Assembly (NCBI GenBank): GCA_934663595.1
Contig: CAKUKM010000034.1
Coordinates: forward strand, 1-24,849
Origin: an uncultured Clostridia bacterium
Lineage (GTDB): Bacteria; Bacillota; Clostridia; Christensenellales; Aristaeellaceae
DNA length: 24,849 bases
Direction: 5' to 3'
Part shown: positions 15,518-23,418 of the stretch, one piece after another
Position numbering within the stretch: the first letter of the stretch is position 1
Layout of the letters: each line of letters starts with the position of its first letter
Notes under the pieces: model-generated
Database searches by the model: none
The model's input: only the letters and a program-made list of their open reading frames with translations
What the model was told of the DNA's origin: nothing
Program-made: the position numbers and the translations under genes

Positions 15518-16366
15518 TTAGCGCGCGGGCGGCTCGATGGTGATCTTGCCGGTTTTGCCCGCGCGGAATTCGTCCAGAATCAGCGTCGACGCGCGGTCGA
15601 TATCGATTCTGCCGCCGCTCATCAGCCAGCCGCGCCCGCGGCACGCCGCCTCCAGCAGCTCGTGCGGCTCGGAGCCGGGATTTTCGCCCAGCTTGTAGCG
15701 CGCGCGCGTCGATTCGGGATTCAGGCGGTACAAAAGCTGAAGAAGGCCGCCCGCCAGCTCCTCGGTATCCATGATTTCATCGCGAATCGAGCCCAGATAC
15801 GCCAGCAGCGTCGCGCTCTCCTGGTCGTCCATGCGCGGCGGGAGCATGCCGGGCGTGTCCATAATTTCCATATACGGCCCGAGCTTGACCCACGTGTTCG
15901 AGCGCGTGACGCCCGGGCGATCGGCGGCCTTGACGATCGAGCCGCCGTAAAGGCGGTTGATGAACGTGGATTTGCCGACGTTCGGAATGCCGACCACCAT
16001 CATGCGAATCGTCTTTTTCACGCCGCGGGCCGCGTATTTGTCCGCGACCGGCTTCGTCGCCTCGGCGATGCGGGCGAGAATGTCCTTGATTTTGCCGCCG
16101 TTTGAATTAAAGCGCATTGCGGTCAATCCCTGGCGGCGGAACGTCTCCAGCCAGCGCGCGGTGTCGGAATCGCTCGCGAGGTCGGCCTTATTCAGAATCA
16201 GAATCCGCGCCTTGTCGCGCGTCAGGCGCTCCAGATCGGGATTGCGCGTGGCCAGCGGCGCGCGCGCGTCGCACAGCTCGATCACCGCGTCCACCACCCG
16301 CAGCTGCTCCTGCAGAAGGCGGCGCGTTTTCGCCATGTGCCCGGGATACCAGTTGATTTTCGGCAC
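15518..16366 (-). CDS. rbgA: RbgA (YlqF), 50S ribosome assembly GTPase
   Basis: This 282-residue GTPase is circularly permuted: NKAD (G4, 59-62) comes before GIPNVGKS (G1, 126-133), PGVTR (G2, 151-155) and DTPG (G3, 170-173). In Bacillus it acts late in large-subunit maturation and is essential. The N-terminus (INWYPGHMAKTRR) and the C-terminal RNA-binding helical region are typical. The start codon is GTG at 16366, seven bases after GGAGG. The gene follows rplS, a standard arrangement, but a terminator lies between them. Confidence 0.97.
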   Translation of the reverse strand: MPKINWYPGHMAKTRRLLQEQLRVVDAVIELCDARAPLATRNPDLERLTRDKARILILNKADLASDSDTARWLETFRRQGLTAMRFNSNGGKIKDILARIAEATKPVADKYAARGVKKTIRMMVVGIPNVGKSTFINRLYGGSIVKAADRPGVTRSNTWVKLGPYMEIMDTPGMLPPRMDDQESATLLAYLGSIRDEIMDTEELAGGLLQLLYRLNPESTRARYKLGENPGSEPHELLEAACRGRGWLMSGGRIDIDRASTLILDEFRAGKTGKITIEPPAR

Positions 16367-16395
16367 GAAAATCCCTCCGTGAAAATCAGATAATG

Positions 16396-16430
16396 AAAAA
16401 GGGCTGTCGCACAGGTTGCGATAGCCCTTT
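16396..16430 (-). terminator. Intrinsic terminator after rplS
   Basis: On the minus strand AAAGGGCTATCGCA and TGCGACAGCCCTTT pair over 14 positions with one mismatch, around a five-base loop, and end in five T residues. It separates rplS from rbgA and may allow partial read-through, since no other clear rbgA promoter is visible. Confidence 0.85.
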
Positions 16431-16441
16431 CGGTCGGAAAA

Positions 16442-16783
16442 TTATCTTTCCTTAACCTTTGCCGCTTTGCCGCTGAGTCCACGCAGATAGTAGAGCTTCG
16501 CGCGACGAACCTTACCGCGACGGGTGACAGTGATGCTGTCTACGCGGGGGCTGTGCAGCGGGAACGTGCGCTCAACGCCGATGCCGTAGGAATTGCGGCG
16601 GACGGTGAACGTTTCGCGGACGGAGCCGTTGCGGCGGGCGATGACCACGCCTTCAAAGGCCTGCAGACGCTCGCGGGTACCTTCGACAACCTTGACCTGG
16701 ACGCGAACGGTGTCGCCGACGCGGAACTCCGGCACGTTGTCCTTGAGCTGGGCGCTCTCGATGGAACGGATGATCTCATTCAT
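16442..16783 (-). CDS. rplS: Ribosomal protein L19
   Basis: This 113-residue protein of the large subunit sits at the intersubunit bridge. The sequence matches bL19 throughout: FRVGDTVRVQVKVVEG, RLQAFEGVVIARR, SYGIGVERTFPLHSP and AKLYYLRG. The ATG is preceded by GAGGAGG. In most Firmicutes the gene follows rpsP-rimM-trmD; here it follows a sigma/anti-sigma pair and has its own promoter, leader and terminator. Confidence 0.98.
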   Translation of the reverse strand: MNEIIRSIESAQLKDNVPEFRVGDTVRVQVKVVEGTRERLQAFEGVVIARRNGSVRETFTVRRNSYGIGVERTFPLHSPRVDSITVTRRGKVRRAKLYYLRGLSGKAAKVKER

Positions 16784-16795
16784 TGGGATTTCCTC

Positions 16796-16848
16796 CTCAC
16801 AGGGACGTTCATAACCAGCTTGTGGCAGAGGACCGTCCGTAATTCAAC
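16796..16848 (-). promoter_or_regulatory. rplS leader hairpin, probable L19 autoregulatory element
   Basis: The predicted 65-nt 5' UTR contains GGACG (minus strand, 16838-16834) pairing with CGTCC (16807-16803) around an internal part with CTGCCACAAGC and TTATGAA. A short leader of this kind upstream of rplS in Firmicutes is described as the L19 leader, thought to bind L19. I recognise position and general form, not a verified family match. Confidence 0.55.
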
Positions 16849-16854
16849 TCATCC

Positions 16855-16883
16855 ATTTTACCATGAATGCCCGCCGGATTCAA
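16855..16883 (-). promoter_or_regulatory. Promoter of rplS
   Basis: On the minus strand TTGAAT (16883-16878) and TAAAAT (16860-16855) are separated by exactly 17 bp, with a TG one base before the -10 box. Transcription would start near 16848, leaving room for the leader hairpin. Confidence 0.75.
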
Positions 16884-16918
16884 GATTTTTGTGTTAAATT
16901 TCGCGCGATTTTGCGAAT

Positions 16919-17863
16919 TCAGTCGAGAACGAAGTAGGGATTGCCGTCCGCGTCGCCCGTGCAGCTCATCGGAATCCAGCCGACGGTCGCGGAATCGGCG
17001 CCCGCATACGGCGCGGTCGAGGCGAGAAACCAGTAGTCATAGCGCGCGACGAGATACACGGGCCGGCCCTTTTCGAGCGTGGTCAGCGCCGGCGAATCAA
17101 AATCGTGGCCGGCAAATATCGTCGCGCCGCCCTCGAGCACCGTTCCGGCGACCTCCATATACTTTACCGGCGAAAGAATCAGCGCGGCGTGCTTTACGGC
17201 GGTATCCTGATTGGCAATCCAGCCGCTGCGCACGCGCTTTTCGCTCTCGTCCCACCATTGAATCGACCAGACCTCCGCGTCGCGGCTTTCGGGCGAGCCG
17301 TCGCCGATGAGCGCGAAATCGCCGGAAACGAGCGTCGCGATCGTTTCGGAATCGGAACCGGCGCTCGCGCGCACGGGAATCGTCTCGTCCGACGGATAGC
17401 CGACCAGATAGGTGCCGCGCATGACGTCGCGCTCGGAGAAGGAAACGGACAGGTGCGCGCTATCCGCCGCATTTGGAATGCTCAGCTGCGCAGACGCGGC
17501 GGAATTCGCCGCTGCCGGGTCGTTCAGCTGCGCAGACGCGGCGTAAACCGCCGAGTCCGGCTCGCTCAGCTCCGGAGACGCAGTGGAATCTGCCGCGACC
17601 GGATTGTTTGCCTCCGCAGACGCGGTTGGGCTCGGGGCGAGCGGTGCGGGAGATTGGCGGTCGGGCGCGGGGCGGGGAAGGAGCAGCACCGCGGCGGTCA
17701 GCGCGCAGAGCGTTGCTGCAATTGCCACGGCTGCACGGCGCGGGCGCGCGGTTTTTCTGCGGCGCGACTTTTGGAATTGCAGCGCCGCCTGGCTTTCCAG
17801 TCGGTTCAGAAACGCCGGATCGGGCGACAGGTCCTGCTTCAATGCGTCAAATCGGTCTTTCAT
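16919..17863 (-). CDS. Single-pass membrane protein with SH3-like domains, probable anti-sigma factor
   Basis: This 314-residue protein has a charged cytoplasmic N-terminus (1-46), one membrane helix (about 47-65, AVAIAATLCALTAAVLLL), an Ala/Ser/Pro-rich linker of 14-residue repeats (about 75-140), and an outer C-terminal half that reads as one or two bacterial SH3-like domains (TIPVRASAGSDSETIATL, then RSGWI near 215). Its start follows the sigma gene by 3 nt and its GGAGG lies inside that gene, so it is very likely the regulator of that sigma factor. The HxxxCxxC zinc motif of common ECF anti-sigma factors is not visible. SH3-like domains often bind peptidoglycan, so envelope sensing is plausible but inferred. 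Confidence 0.65.
   Translation of the reverse strand: MKDRFDALKQDLSPDPAFLNRLESQAALQFQKSRRRKTARPRRAAVAIAATLCALTAAVLLLPRPAPDRQSPAPLAPSPTASAEANNPVAADSTASPELSEPDSAVYAASAQLNDPAAANSAASAQLSIPNAADSAHLSVSFSERDVMRGTYLVGYPSDETIPVRASAGSDSETIATLVSGDFALIGDGSPESRDAEVWSIQWWDESEKRVRSGWIANQDTAVKHAALILSPVKYMEVAGTVLEGGATIFAGHDFDSPALTTLEKGRPVYLVARYDYWFLASTAPYAGADSATVGWIPMSCTGDADGNPYFVLD
17481..17630. repeat. 42-bp in-frame tandem repeats inside the anti-sigma-like gene
   Basis: The segment CTCAGCTGCGCAGACGC recurs with variations at 17481, 17523, 17565 and about 17607, a strict 42-bp (14-codon) period. It encodes the linker repeat (ASAQLS-type with N/D, P and A). The first two copies are nearly identical, so recent duplication is likely and linker length may vary between strains. 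Confidence 0.85.
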
Positions 17864-17866
17864 GAT

Positions 17867-18346
17867 TCACACCTCCTCGCTGAGCAGCGATTTCAAATGC
17901 TCGCGCGCGCGGGCCAGGCGCTTGCGCGCCGTCGCCGGGCGAATGCCGAGCGCAGCGGAGATTTCGCCGGATTTCAGCCCCTCGAAACAGGACAGCGCCA
18001 GAATCGTGCGCTCCTGCTTCGGCAGGGCGGAAAGCGCGTCGTAGAGCGCCGTGTCGTAAATTTCGGCGCGCGCATCCAGCTTTTCCGGCTCCGTGAGCTT
18101 CACGCGCGCGTGCCAGGCGGTTCGCAAGAGCGAAATCGTTCGATTGATTGCGGCGCGGATCAGCCATGCGCGGCGATTTTCCTCGCGATCGAAGTCCGGA
18201 TTGGCCCGGATCAGCGAAAGCAGCACCTCCTGACACACGTCCTCCGCGTCAAAGTGATTGCCGGTGCGGACGTAGGCCAGGCGGTACAGCATCGGCGCGT
18301 AGGCCTCGACGACCGCGCGCACGTCCGAAGCGTCGTTCAGGCGCAT
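17867..18346 (-). CDS. ECF-type RNA polymerase sigma factor
   Basis: This 159-residue protein has sigma region 2 at about 14-80 (YAPMLYRLAYVRTGNHFDAEDVCQEVLL) and region 4 at about 100-155 (LSALPKQERTILALSCFEGLKSGEISAALGI), with no region 3, as in the extracytoplasmic-function class. The ATG follows AGGGAGGAG. It starts just after the uvrA terminator, within about 50 bp, and its 3' end carries the ribosome site of the SH3 membrane protein. A self-recognised ECF promoter (CGTC-type -10) may lie near 18370-18395, but I cannot establish it. The regulon is unknown. Confidence 0.92.
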   Translation of the reverse strand: MRLNDASDVRAVVEAYAPMLYRLAYVRTGNHFDAEDVCQEVLLSLIRANPDFDREENRRAWLIRAAINRTISLLRTAWHARVKLTEPEKLDARAEIYDTALYDALSALPKQERTILALSCFEGLKSGEISAALGIRPATARKRLARAREHLKSLLSEEV

Positions 18347-18397
18347 GCAATCTCCTCCCTTCGCAAATAAAGACGCGCGGGACGCGCCCGGTGTGAC

Positions 18398-18430
18398 AAA
18401 AAATCCCGGAAAGTTTCCTTCCCGGGAAAA
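18398..18430 (-). terminator. Intrinsic terminator after uvrA
   Basis: On the minus strand TCCCGG (18427-18422) pairs with CCGGGA (18409-18404), with further imperfect pairing toward a GAAAC-type loop, followed by six T residues. It lies just after the uvrA stop codon and closes the uvrBA operon. Confidence 0.8.
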
Positions 18431-18432
18431 AT

Positions 18433-21261
18433 TCAGCGATTCAGAATCTGTTTAAGATACGCGCCGGTGAAGCTCTGTTCGCATTCGGCGACCTGCTCGG
18501 GCGTGCCGGTGGCGACGATGGTTCCGCCGCCGTCGCCGCCCTCGGGGCCGAGATCGAGGATGTAGTCCGCGATTTTGATCACGTCCAGATTGTGCTCGAT
18601 GATCACCAGCGAATTGCCCGCGTCGGCCAGGCGCTGGAGAATTTCGTTCAGGCGCTCCACATCGCCGGTGTGCAGGCCGGTGGTCGGCTCGTCGAGGATA
18701 TACATCGTGCGCCCGGTGGACGCGCGCGAAAGCTCCGTCGCCAGCTTGATGCGCTGCGCCTCGCCGCCGGACAGCGTCGTGGACGACTGGCCGAGCTTGA
18801 CATAGCCGAGGCCCACGTCGTGCAGCGTCTGCAGCTTGTTTGCGAGCTTGGGAAGCGGCCGGAAGAAGTCGAGCGCCTCGTCCACCGTCATTTCCAGCAC
18901 GTCGTAAATGCTCTTGCCCTTGTAGCGCACCTCGAGCGTTTCGCGGTTGTAGCGCCTGCCGCCGCACACGTCGCACGGCACATACACGTCCGACAGGAAA
19001 TGCATTTCGATTTTCACAATGCCGTCGCCCGCGCACGCCTCGCAGCGGCCGCCCTTGACGTTGAAGCTGAATCGGTTCGGCTTGTAGCCGCGGGCCTTCG
19101 CGTCCGGCGTGGTGGCGAATACGTCGCGAATCAGGTCGAACAGGCCGGTATACGTCGCGGGATTGGAGCGCGGCGTGCGGCCGATCGGCGTCTGGTCGAT
19201 GGCGATTACCTTGTCGAGCGCCTCCGTGCCGTCCACGCCGTCGCACGGGCCCGGGCGCAGCCGCGAGCGGTTCAGCGTGGACGACAGGGATTTGAACAGG
19301 ATTTCGTTCACCAGCGAGGATTTGCCGCTGCCGGACACGCCGGTGACGCAGGTAATCACGCCGAGCGGGATTTTCGCGGTCACGTTCTTTAAATTATTCG
19401 CGCGCGCGCCGCGCACGGTGAGCCATCCGTTCGGCGTTCTGCGCCTTTCCGGAACCGGCACGCGGCGTTTGCCGGACAGGTATTGCCCGGTGAGCGAATC
19501 GGGATTTCGCATGATTTCCTCCGGCGTGCCCGCCGCGACGACGCGCCCGCCGTTGACGCCCGCGCCCGGGCCGATATCGACGATATAGTCCGCGTCCAGC
19601 ATCGTTTCCTCGTCGTGCTCGACCACGATCAGCGTATTTCCCTGATCGCGCAGCTTTTTGAGGGTGTTGAGCAGCTTTCGATTGTCGCGCTGGTGCAGGC
19701 CGATCGACGGCTCGTCCAGAATGTACAGAACGCCCACGAGGCTCGAGCCGATCTGCGTGGCCAGGCGAATGCGCTGCGCTTCGCCGCCGGAGAGCGTGCT
19801 GGCGCTGCGCGCGAGCGTGAGATAGCCGAGACCCACGTCCGCGAGGAAGCCGAGGCGCGACTGCACCTCCTTTAAAATCTGGCGGGCGATGATCCGCTGC
19901 TTTTCGGAAAGCTGAAGGCCATCGAAGAAGCCGCGCGCGTCGCGCACCGACATTTCCGAAACCTCGGCGAGGTTTTTGCCGCCGATCGTGACCGCGAGCG
20001 CCTCGCGCCGCAGCCGGCGGCCCTTGCATTCGGGGCAGGGCGTGGCGGACATATAGCCCTCGTAAACGCTCTTCATGCCGTCGGAATTCGTTTCGCGATA
20101 GCGGCGCTCGAGGCTGGTAATGATCCCCTCGAACGGCGCGCTGAACGAGCCGCTGCCGTTTTCGCGCTGATACGAAATGCGGATCTTTTCGCCGCGCGTG
20201 CCGTAGAGCAGCTTGTCGAGCACGTCGTCCGGCAAATCGCAGACCGGCGTGTCCAGCGAAAAATGATACGCCTCGGACAGCGCGGCGAGATACGTGTGCG
20301 CCATGCTGTCGGCGTTGTCCGCGCCGCCCCAGCCGGAGACCTGAATCGCGCCCTGATTCAGCGATTTGGTGCGATCGGGAATCACCAGATTCGGGTCGAT
20401 CTTCGAAAGCGTGCCCAGGCCGGTGCAGACCGGGCACGCGCCGTAGGGATTGTTGAACGAGAACATCCGCGGGGTCAGCTCGTCGATCGAGATATTGCAG
20501 TCCGGGCAGGCATAATTCTGCGAAAACAGAATGTCCTCGCCGTCCACGACGTGAATGATCACCAGCCCGCCGGCGAGATGCGCGGCGGTTTCGATCGAAT
20601 CGGTCAGGCGCTGCTGAATGTCCGGGCGAATCACCAGGCGGTCGACCACGGCCTCGATCGTGTGCTTTTTCGTGCGCGCGAGCGCCGGCGGATCGGAAAG
20701 CTCGCAGATTTCGCCGTCGACGCGCGCGCGGAGGAAGCCCTGCTTCTGCAGATCCTCCAATAGCTTCGCGTTTTCGCCCTTGCGGCCGCGCAGCACCGGC
20801 GCGAGCACGAGGATTTTCGTCCGCTCCGGCAGCGCCAGAATGCGATCGACGATCTGGTCGATCGTCTGCTGCTGAATCTCGCGGCCGCATTGCGGGCAGT
20901 GCGGCGTGCCGACGCGCGCGTACATGAGTCTCAGGTAATCGTGAATTTCGGTCACCGTGCCCACGGTCGAGCGCGGGTTGCGGCTGGTGGTTTTCTGGTC
21001 GATCGAGATGGCGGGGGAGAGGCCGTCGATGGAATCCACGTCCGGCTTGTCCATTTGCCCCAGGAATTGCCGCGCATAGGACGACAGCGATTCGACATAT
21101 CTCCGCTGGCCCTCGGCATAGATCGTATCGAACGCGAGCGACGATTTGCCCGAGCCGGACAGGCCGGTCATTACGATCAGCTTATCGCGCGGCAGCGCGA
21201 GGCTCACGTTCTTTAAATTGTGCTCGCGCGCGCCCTTGATGATGATTTGATTGCTCTGCAT
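18433..21261 (-). CDS. uvrA: UvrA, damage-recognition ATPase of the excinuclease
   Basis: This 942-residue protein finds bulky DNA lesions and loads UvrB in nucleotide excision repair. It has two ABC-type ATPase halves: Walker A motifs GLSGSGKSS near the N-terminus and GVSGSGKSS in the second half, and two LSGGEAQR signatures. Two zinc modules are visible: CPDC with CPVC at about 255-285 and CEAC with CDVC in the second half. The length is typical. The start is 4 nt after the uvrB stop, with a G-rich ribosome site within the end of uvrB, so the pair is translated together. Confidence 0.98.
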   Translation of the reverse strand: MQSNQIIIKGAREHNLKNVSLALPRDKLIVMTGLSGSGKSSLAFDTIYAEGQRRYVESLSSYARQFLGQMDKPDVDSIDGLSPAISIDQKTTSRNPRSTVGTVTEIHDYLRLMYARVGTPHCPQCGREIQQQTIDQIVDRILALPERTKILVLAPVLRGRKGENAKLLEDLQKQGFLRARVDGEICELSDPPALARTKKHTIEAVVDRLVIRPDIQQRLTDSIETAAHLAGGLVIIHVVDGEDILFSQNYACPDCNISIDELTPRMFSFNNPYGACPVCTGLGTLSKIDPNLVIPDRTKSLNQGAIQVSGWGGADNADSMAHTYLAALSEAYHFSLDTPVCDLPDDVLDKLLYGTRGEKIRISYQRENGSGSFSAPFEGIITSLERRYRETNSDGMKSVYEGYMSATPCPECKGRRLRREALAVTIGGKNLAEVSEMSVRDARGFFDGLQLSEKQRIIARQILKEVQSRLGFLADVGLGYLTLARSASTLSGGEAQRIRLATQIGSSLVGVLYILDEPSIGLHQRDNRKLLNTLKKLRDQGNTLIVVEHDEETMLDADYIVDIGPGAGVNGGRVVAAGTPEEIMRNPDSLTGQYLSGKRRVPVPERRRTPNGWLTVRGARANNLKNVTAKIPLGVITCVTGVSGSGKSSLVNEILFKSLSSTLNRSRLRPGPCDGVDGTEALDKVIAIDQTPIGRTPRSNPATYTGLFDLIRDVFATTPDAKARGYKPNRFSFNVKGGRCEACAGDGIVKIEMHFLSDVYVPCDVCGGRRYNRETLEVRYKGKSIYDVLEMTVDEALDFFRPLPKLANKLQTLHDVGLGYVKLGQSSTTLSGGEAQRIKLATELSRASTGRTMYILDEPTTGLHTGDVERLNEILQRLADAGNSLVIIEHNLDVIKIADYILDLGPEGGDGGGTIVATGTPEQVAECEQSFTGAYLKQILNR

Positions 21262-21265
21262 TGGT

Positions 21266-23263
21266 TCAGCGCCCCCTCCTGCGCGTCTTGCGCGATTTTT
21301 CGCCGCTCGCCATGGGCTTTTCGCCCTTCAGGGAAAGCATTTCGTCGCGCAGCTTCGCCGCCTTTTCGAAATCGAGGTTGTTCGCCGCCTCAAGCATGCG
21401 CTCCTCCAGCGCCTCGATTGCCATTTGCTTTTCTTCGCTGCTGAGAGTTTTGTCCGCGGATTCGTCCACCGCGCGCGTGACCTCCATCAGCTCGCGAATC
21501 GCGCTGCGCACGGTCTTCGGCGTAATGTGGTGCTCCTCGTTGTACGCCTGCTGCAGCGCACGGCGGCGGTTCGTTTCCTGAATGGCGCGCATCATGGAAT
21601 CGGTGAACTGGTCGGCGTACATGATGACCCGGCCGTCCACATTGCGCGCCGCGCGGCCGATCGTCTGCACGAGCGACGTTTCCGACCGCAGAAAGCCCTC
21701 CTTGTCCGCGTCCAGAATCGCCACCAGCGCGACCTCCGGCATGTCCAGTCCCTCGCGCAGCAGGTTGATGCCGACTAGCACGTCGAACCGTCCGGCGCGC
21801 AGATCGTGAATCAGCTTCGCGCGCTCGAGCGTCTTGACGTCCGAATGCAGGTATTCCACGCGGATATCCAGCTCGCGCAGATACGCCGTCAGGCTCTCGG
21901 CCATCTTTTTCGTCAGCGTCGTGGCCAGCACGCGCTGATTCTGCTCCACGCATTTGCGGATTTCGCCCACGAGGTCGTCCACCTGCCCCGTCGCGGGGCG
22001 CACAAGGATCTCCGGATCGATCAGGCCGGTGGGGCGAATGATCTGCTCCACGACCTGCTCGGCGCGCTCCATCTCGTAGGGGCCCGGCGTGGCGGAGACG
22101 TAAATCAGCTGGTTCGTCTTCTGCTCGAATTCATGAAACTTCAGCGGCCGGTTGTCGAACGCCGACGGCAGGCGGAACCCGAAATCCACCAGCGTGCGCT
22201 TGCGCGCGTAATCGCCGTTGTACATCGCGCGAATCTGCGGAACGGTCACGTGCGATTCGTCGATGAAGATCAGAAAGTCCTTCGGGAAGTAGTCCAGCAG
22301 CGTAAACGGCGCGTCGCCCGGCTGGCGGCCGTCGAAATAGCGCGAATAGTTCTCGATGCCGTTGCAATAGCCGATCTCGTGCATCATCGCGAGGTCGTAA
22401 TGCGTGCGCTGCTCCAGCCGCTGCGCCTCCAGAAGCCGGCCGTTTTCGCGGAACATGCTGACCTGCGCCTCCAGATCCTGCTCGATCGAGTCCAGACACC
22501 GGTCCATCTTCTCCTTCGAGGTCGCGTAATGCGAGGCGGGGAAGATCATTACGTGGTTCATGTACCGCAGCGCCTTGCCGGTCGTGATTTCAAATTCGGA
22601 AATGCGGTCGATCTCGTCGCCGAACAGCTCCACGCGCACGCCCTTTTCCTGCGCCGCCGCGGGAATGATATCGATGCATTCGCCGCGAACGCGGAACGTG
22701 CCGCGCGCGGGCTCGAAGTCGTTGCGGGTGTACTGCATGTCCACCAGCCGCCTTAAAAGCGCGTCGCGGTCGATCTCCGAGCCCTCGCGGAGGGAGACGG
22801 ACATGTCCTCGTATTCCTCCGGGTCGCCCAGGCCGTAAATGCAGCTGACCGACGCGACGATCACCACGTCGCGCCGCTCGGACAGCCAGGCCGTCGCGCT
22901 GTGGCGCATGCGGTCGATTTCGTCGTTGACGCTCGCGTCCTTTTCGATGAACGTGTCCGACGACGGAATATACGCCTCCGGCTGATAGTAATCATAATAG
23001 GAAACGAAATAGCCGACCGCGTTTTCGGGAAAGAACTCGCGGAATTCCGCGGCGAGCTGCGCGGCCAGCGTCTTGTTGTGCGCGATCACCAGCGCCGGGC
23101 GGTTCGCGTTTTTGATGATGTTCGCCATCGTGAACGTCTTGCCCGAGCCGGTCACGCCGAGCAGCACCTGATGCTTCAGGCCCTTTTCCAGGCCCTCCGT
23201 GAGCGCCTCGATGGCCTGCGGCTGGTCGCCGGTCGGCCTGTATTCGGAATGCAGCTGAAACAC
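21266..23263 (-). CDS. uvrB: UvrB, excinuclease helicase-like subunit
   Basis: This 665-residue protein verifies damage handed over by UvrA and recruits UvrC. It has the Walker A motif GVTGSGKT (36-43), the damage-probing beta-hairpin (SYYDYYQPEAYIPSSDTF), FIDESHVT, helicase motifs with QTIGRAARN, and a C-terminal UVR helix pair (LDFEKAAKLRDEM). The start is taken as the GTG at 23263, eight bases after AGGGAGG, giving the family N-terminus FQLHSEYRPTGDQ. The in-frame ATG at 23299 overlaps the TATAAT box, so it would lie at or upstream of the transcription start. The gene is probably SOS-regulated. Confidence 0.97.
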   Translation of the reverse strand: MFQLHSEYRPTGDQPQAIEALTEGLEKGLKHQVLLGVTGSGKTFTMANIIKNANRPALVIAHNKTLAAQLAAEFREFFPENAVGYFVSYYDYYQPEAYIPSSDTFIEKDASVNDEIDRMRHSATAWLSERRDVVIVASVSCIYGLGDPEEYEDMSVSLREGSEIDRDALLRRLVDMQYTRNDFEPARGTFRVRGECIDIIPAAAQEKGVRVELFGDEIDRISEFEITTGKALRYMNHVMIFPASHYATSKEKMDRCLDSIEQDLEAQVSMFRENGRLLEAQRLEQRTHYDLAMMHEIGYCNGIENYSRYFDGRQPGDAPFTLLDYFPKDFLIFIDESHVTVPQIRAMYNGDYARKRTLVDFGFRLPSAFDNRPLKFHEFEQKTNQLIYVSATPGPYEMERAEQVVEQIIRPTGLIDPEILVRPATGQVDDLVGEIRKCVEQNQRVLATTLTKKMAESLTAYLRELDIRVEYLHSDVKTLERAKLIHDLRAGRFDVLVGINLLREGLDMPEVALVAILDADKEGFLRSETSLVQTIGRAARNVDGRVIMYADQFTDSMMRAIQETNRRRALQQAYNEEHHITPKTVRSAIRELMEVTRAVDESADKTLSSEEKQMAIEALEERMLEAANNLDFEKAAKLRDEMLSLKGEKPMASGEKSRKTRRRGR

Positions 23264-23297
23264 GCTTTTTCCCTCCCTGTGCGGTCGTATAGCAGTC

Positions 23298-23306
23298 ATT
23301 ATAGCA
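23298..23306 (-). promoter_or_regulatory. Extended -10 promoter of uvrBA
   Basis: The minus strand reads TGCTATAAT, a perfect -10 box with the TGn extension, about 35 bp upstream of the GTG start. The -35 region is weak, as often with extended -10 promoters. Transcription should begin near 23291, inside the longer reading frame that starts at 23299. Confidence 0.8.
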
Positions 23307-23326
23307 TATCCGATGGGCGTTTGCGT

Positions 23327-23340
23327 TAAACAAACGTCCA
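23327..23340 (-). promoter_or_regulatory. Possible second, weak LexA site at uvrBA
   Basis: TGGACGTTTGTTTA on the minus strand matches the Gram-positive SOS consensus CGAACRNRYGTTYC at 10 of 14 positions. It lies next to the -35 region, where a repressor could block RNA polymerase. The match alone is weak. Confidence 0.3.
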
Positions 23341-23352
23341 GAATTAAACTCT

Positions 23353-23366
23353 TAAACGTATGTTCG
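23353..23366 (-). promoter_or_regulatory. LexA (SOS) box upstream of uvrBA
   Basis: CGAACATACGTTTA on the minus strand matches the Bacillus-type SOS box CGAACRNRYGTTYC at 13 of 14 positions. It is centred about 69 bp before the predicted transcription start. uvrBA is a known LexA target in Bacillus, so function and position agree. Confidence 0.7.
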
Positions 23367-23368
23367 AT

Positions 23369-23399
23369 AAAAAAATCCCTTCCCGATTGGGAAAGGATT
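23369..23399 (-). terminator. Intrinsic terminator after the ruvX-yrzB fusion
   Basis: On the minus strand AATCCTTTCCC and GGGAAGGGATT pair with one mismatch around AATC and run into seven T residues. It ends the ireB-ruvX/yrzB transcript just before the uvrBA control region. Confidence 0.88.
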
Positions 23400-23418
23400 C
23401 AGATGCAAAGATGGGGGA

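Noticed and set aside
18347..18395. Self-recognised ECF promoter upstream of the sigma gene
   Set aside because: A CGTC element is present, but no -35 at a suitable distance could be matched, so I did not annotate it.
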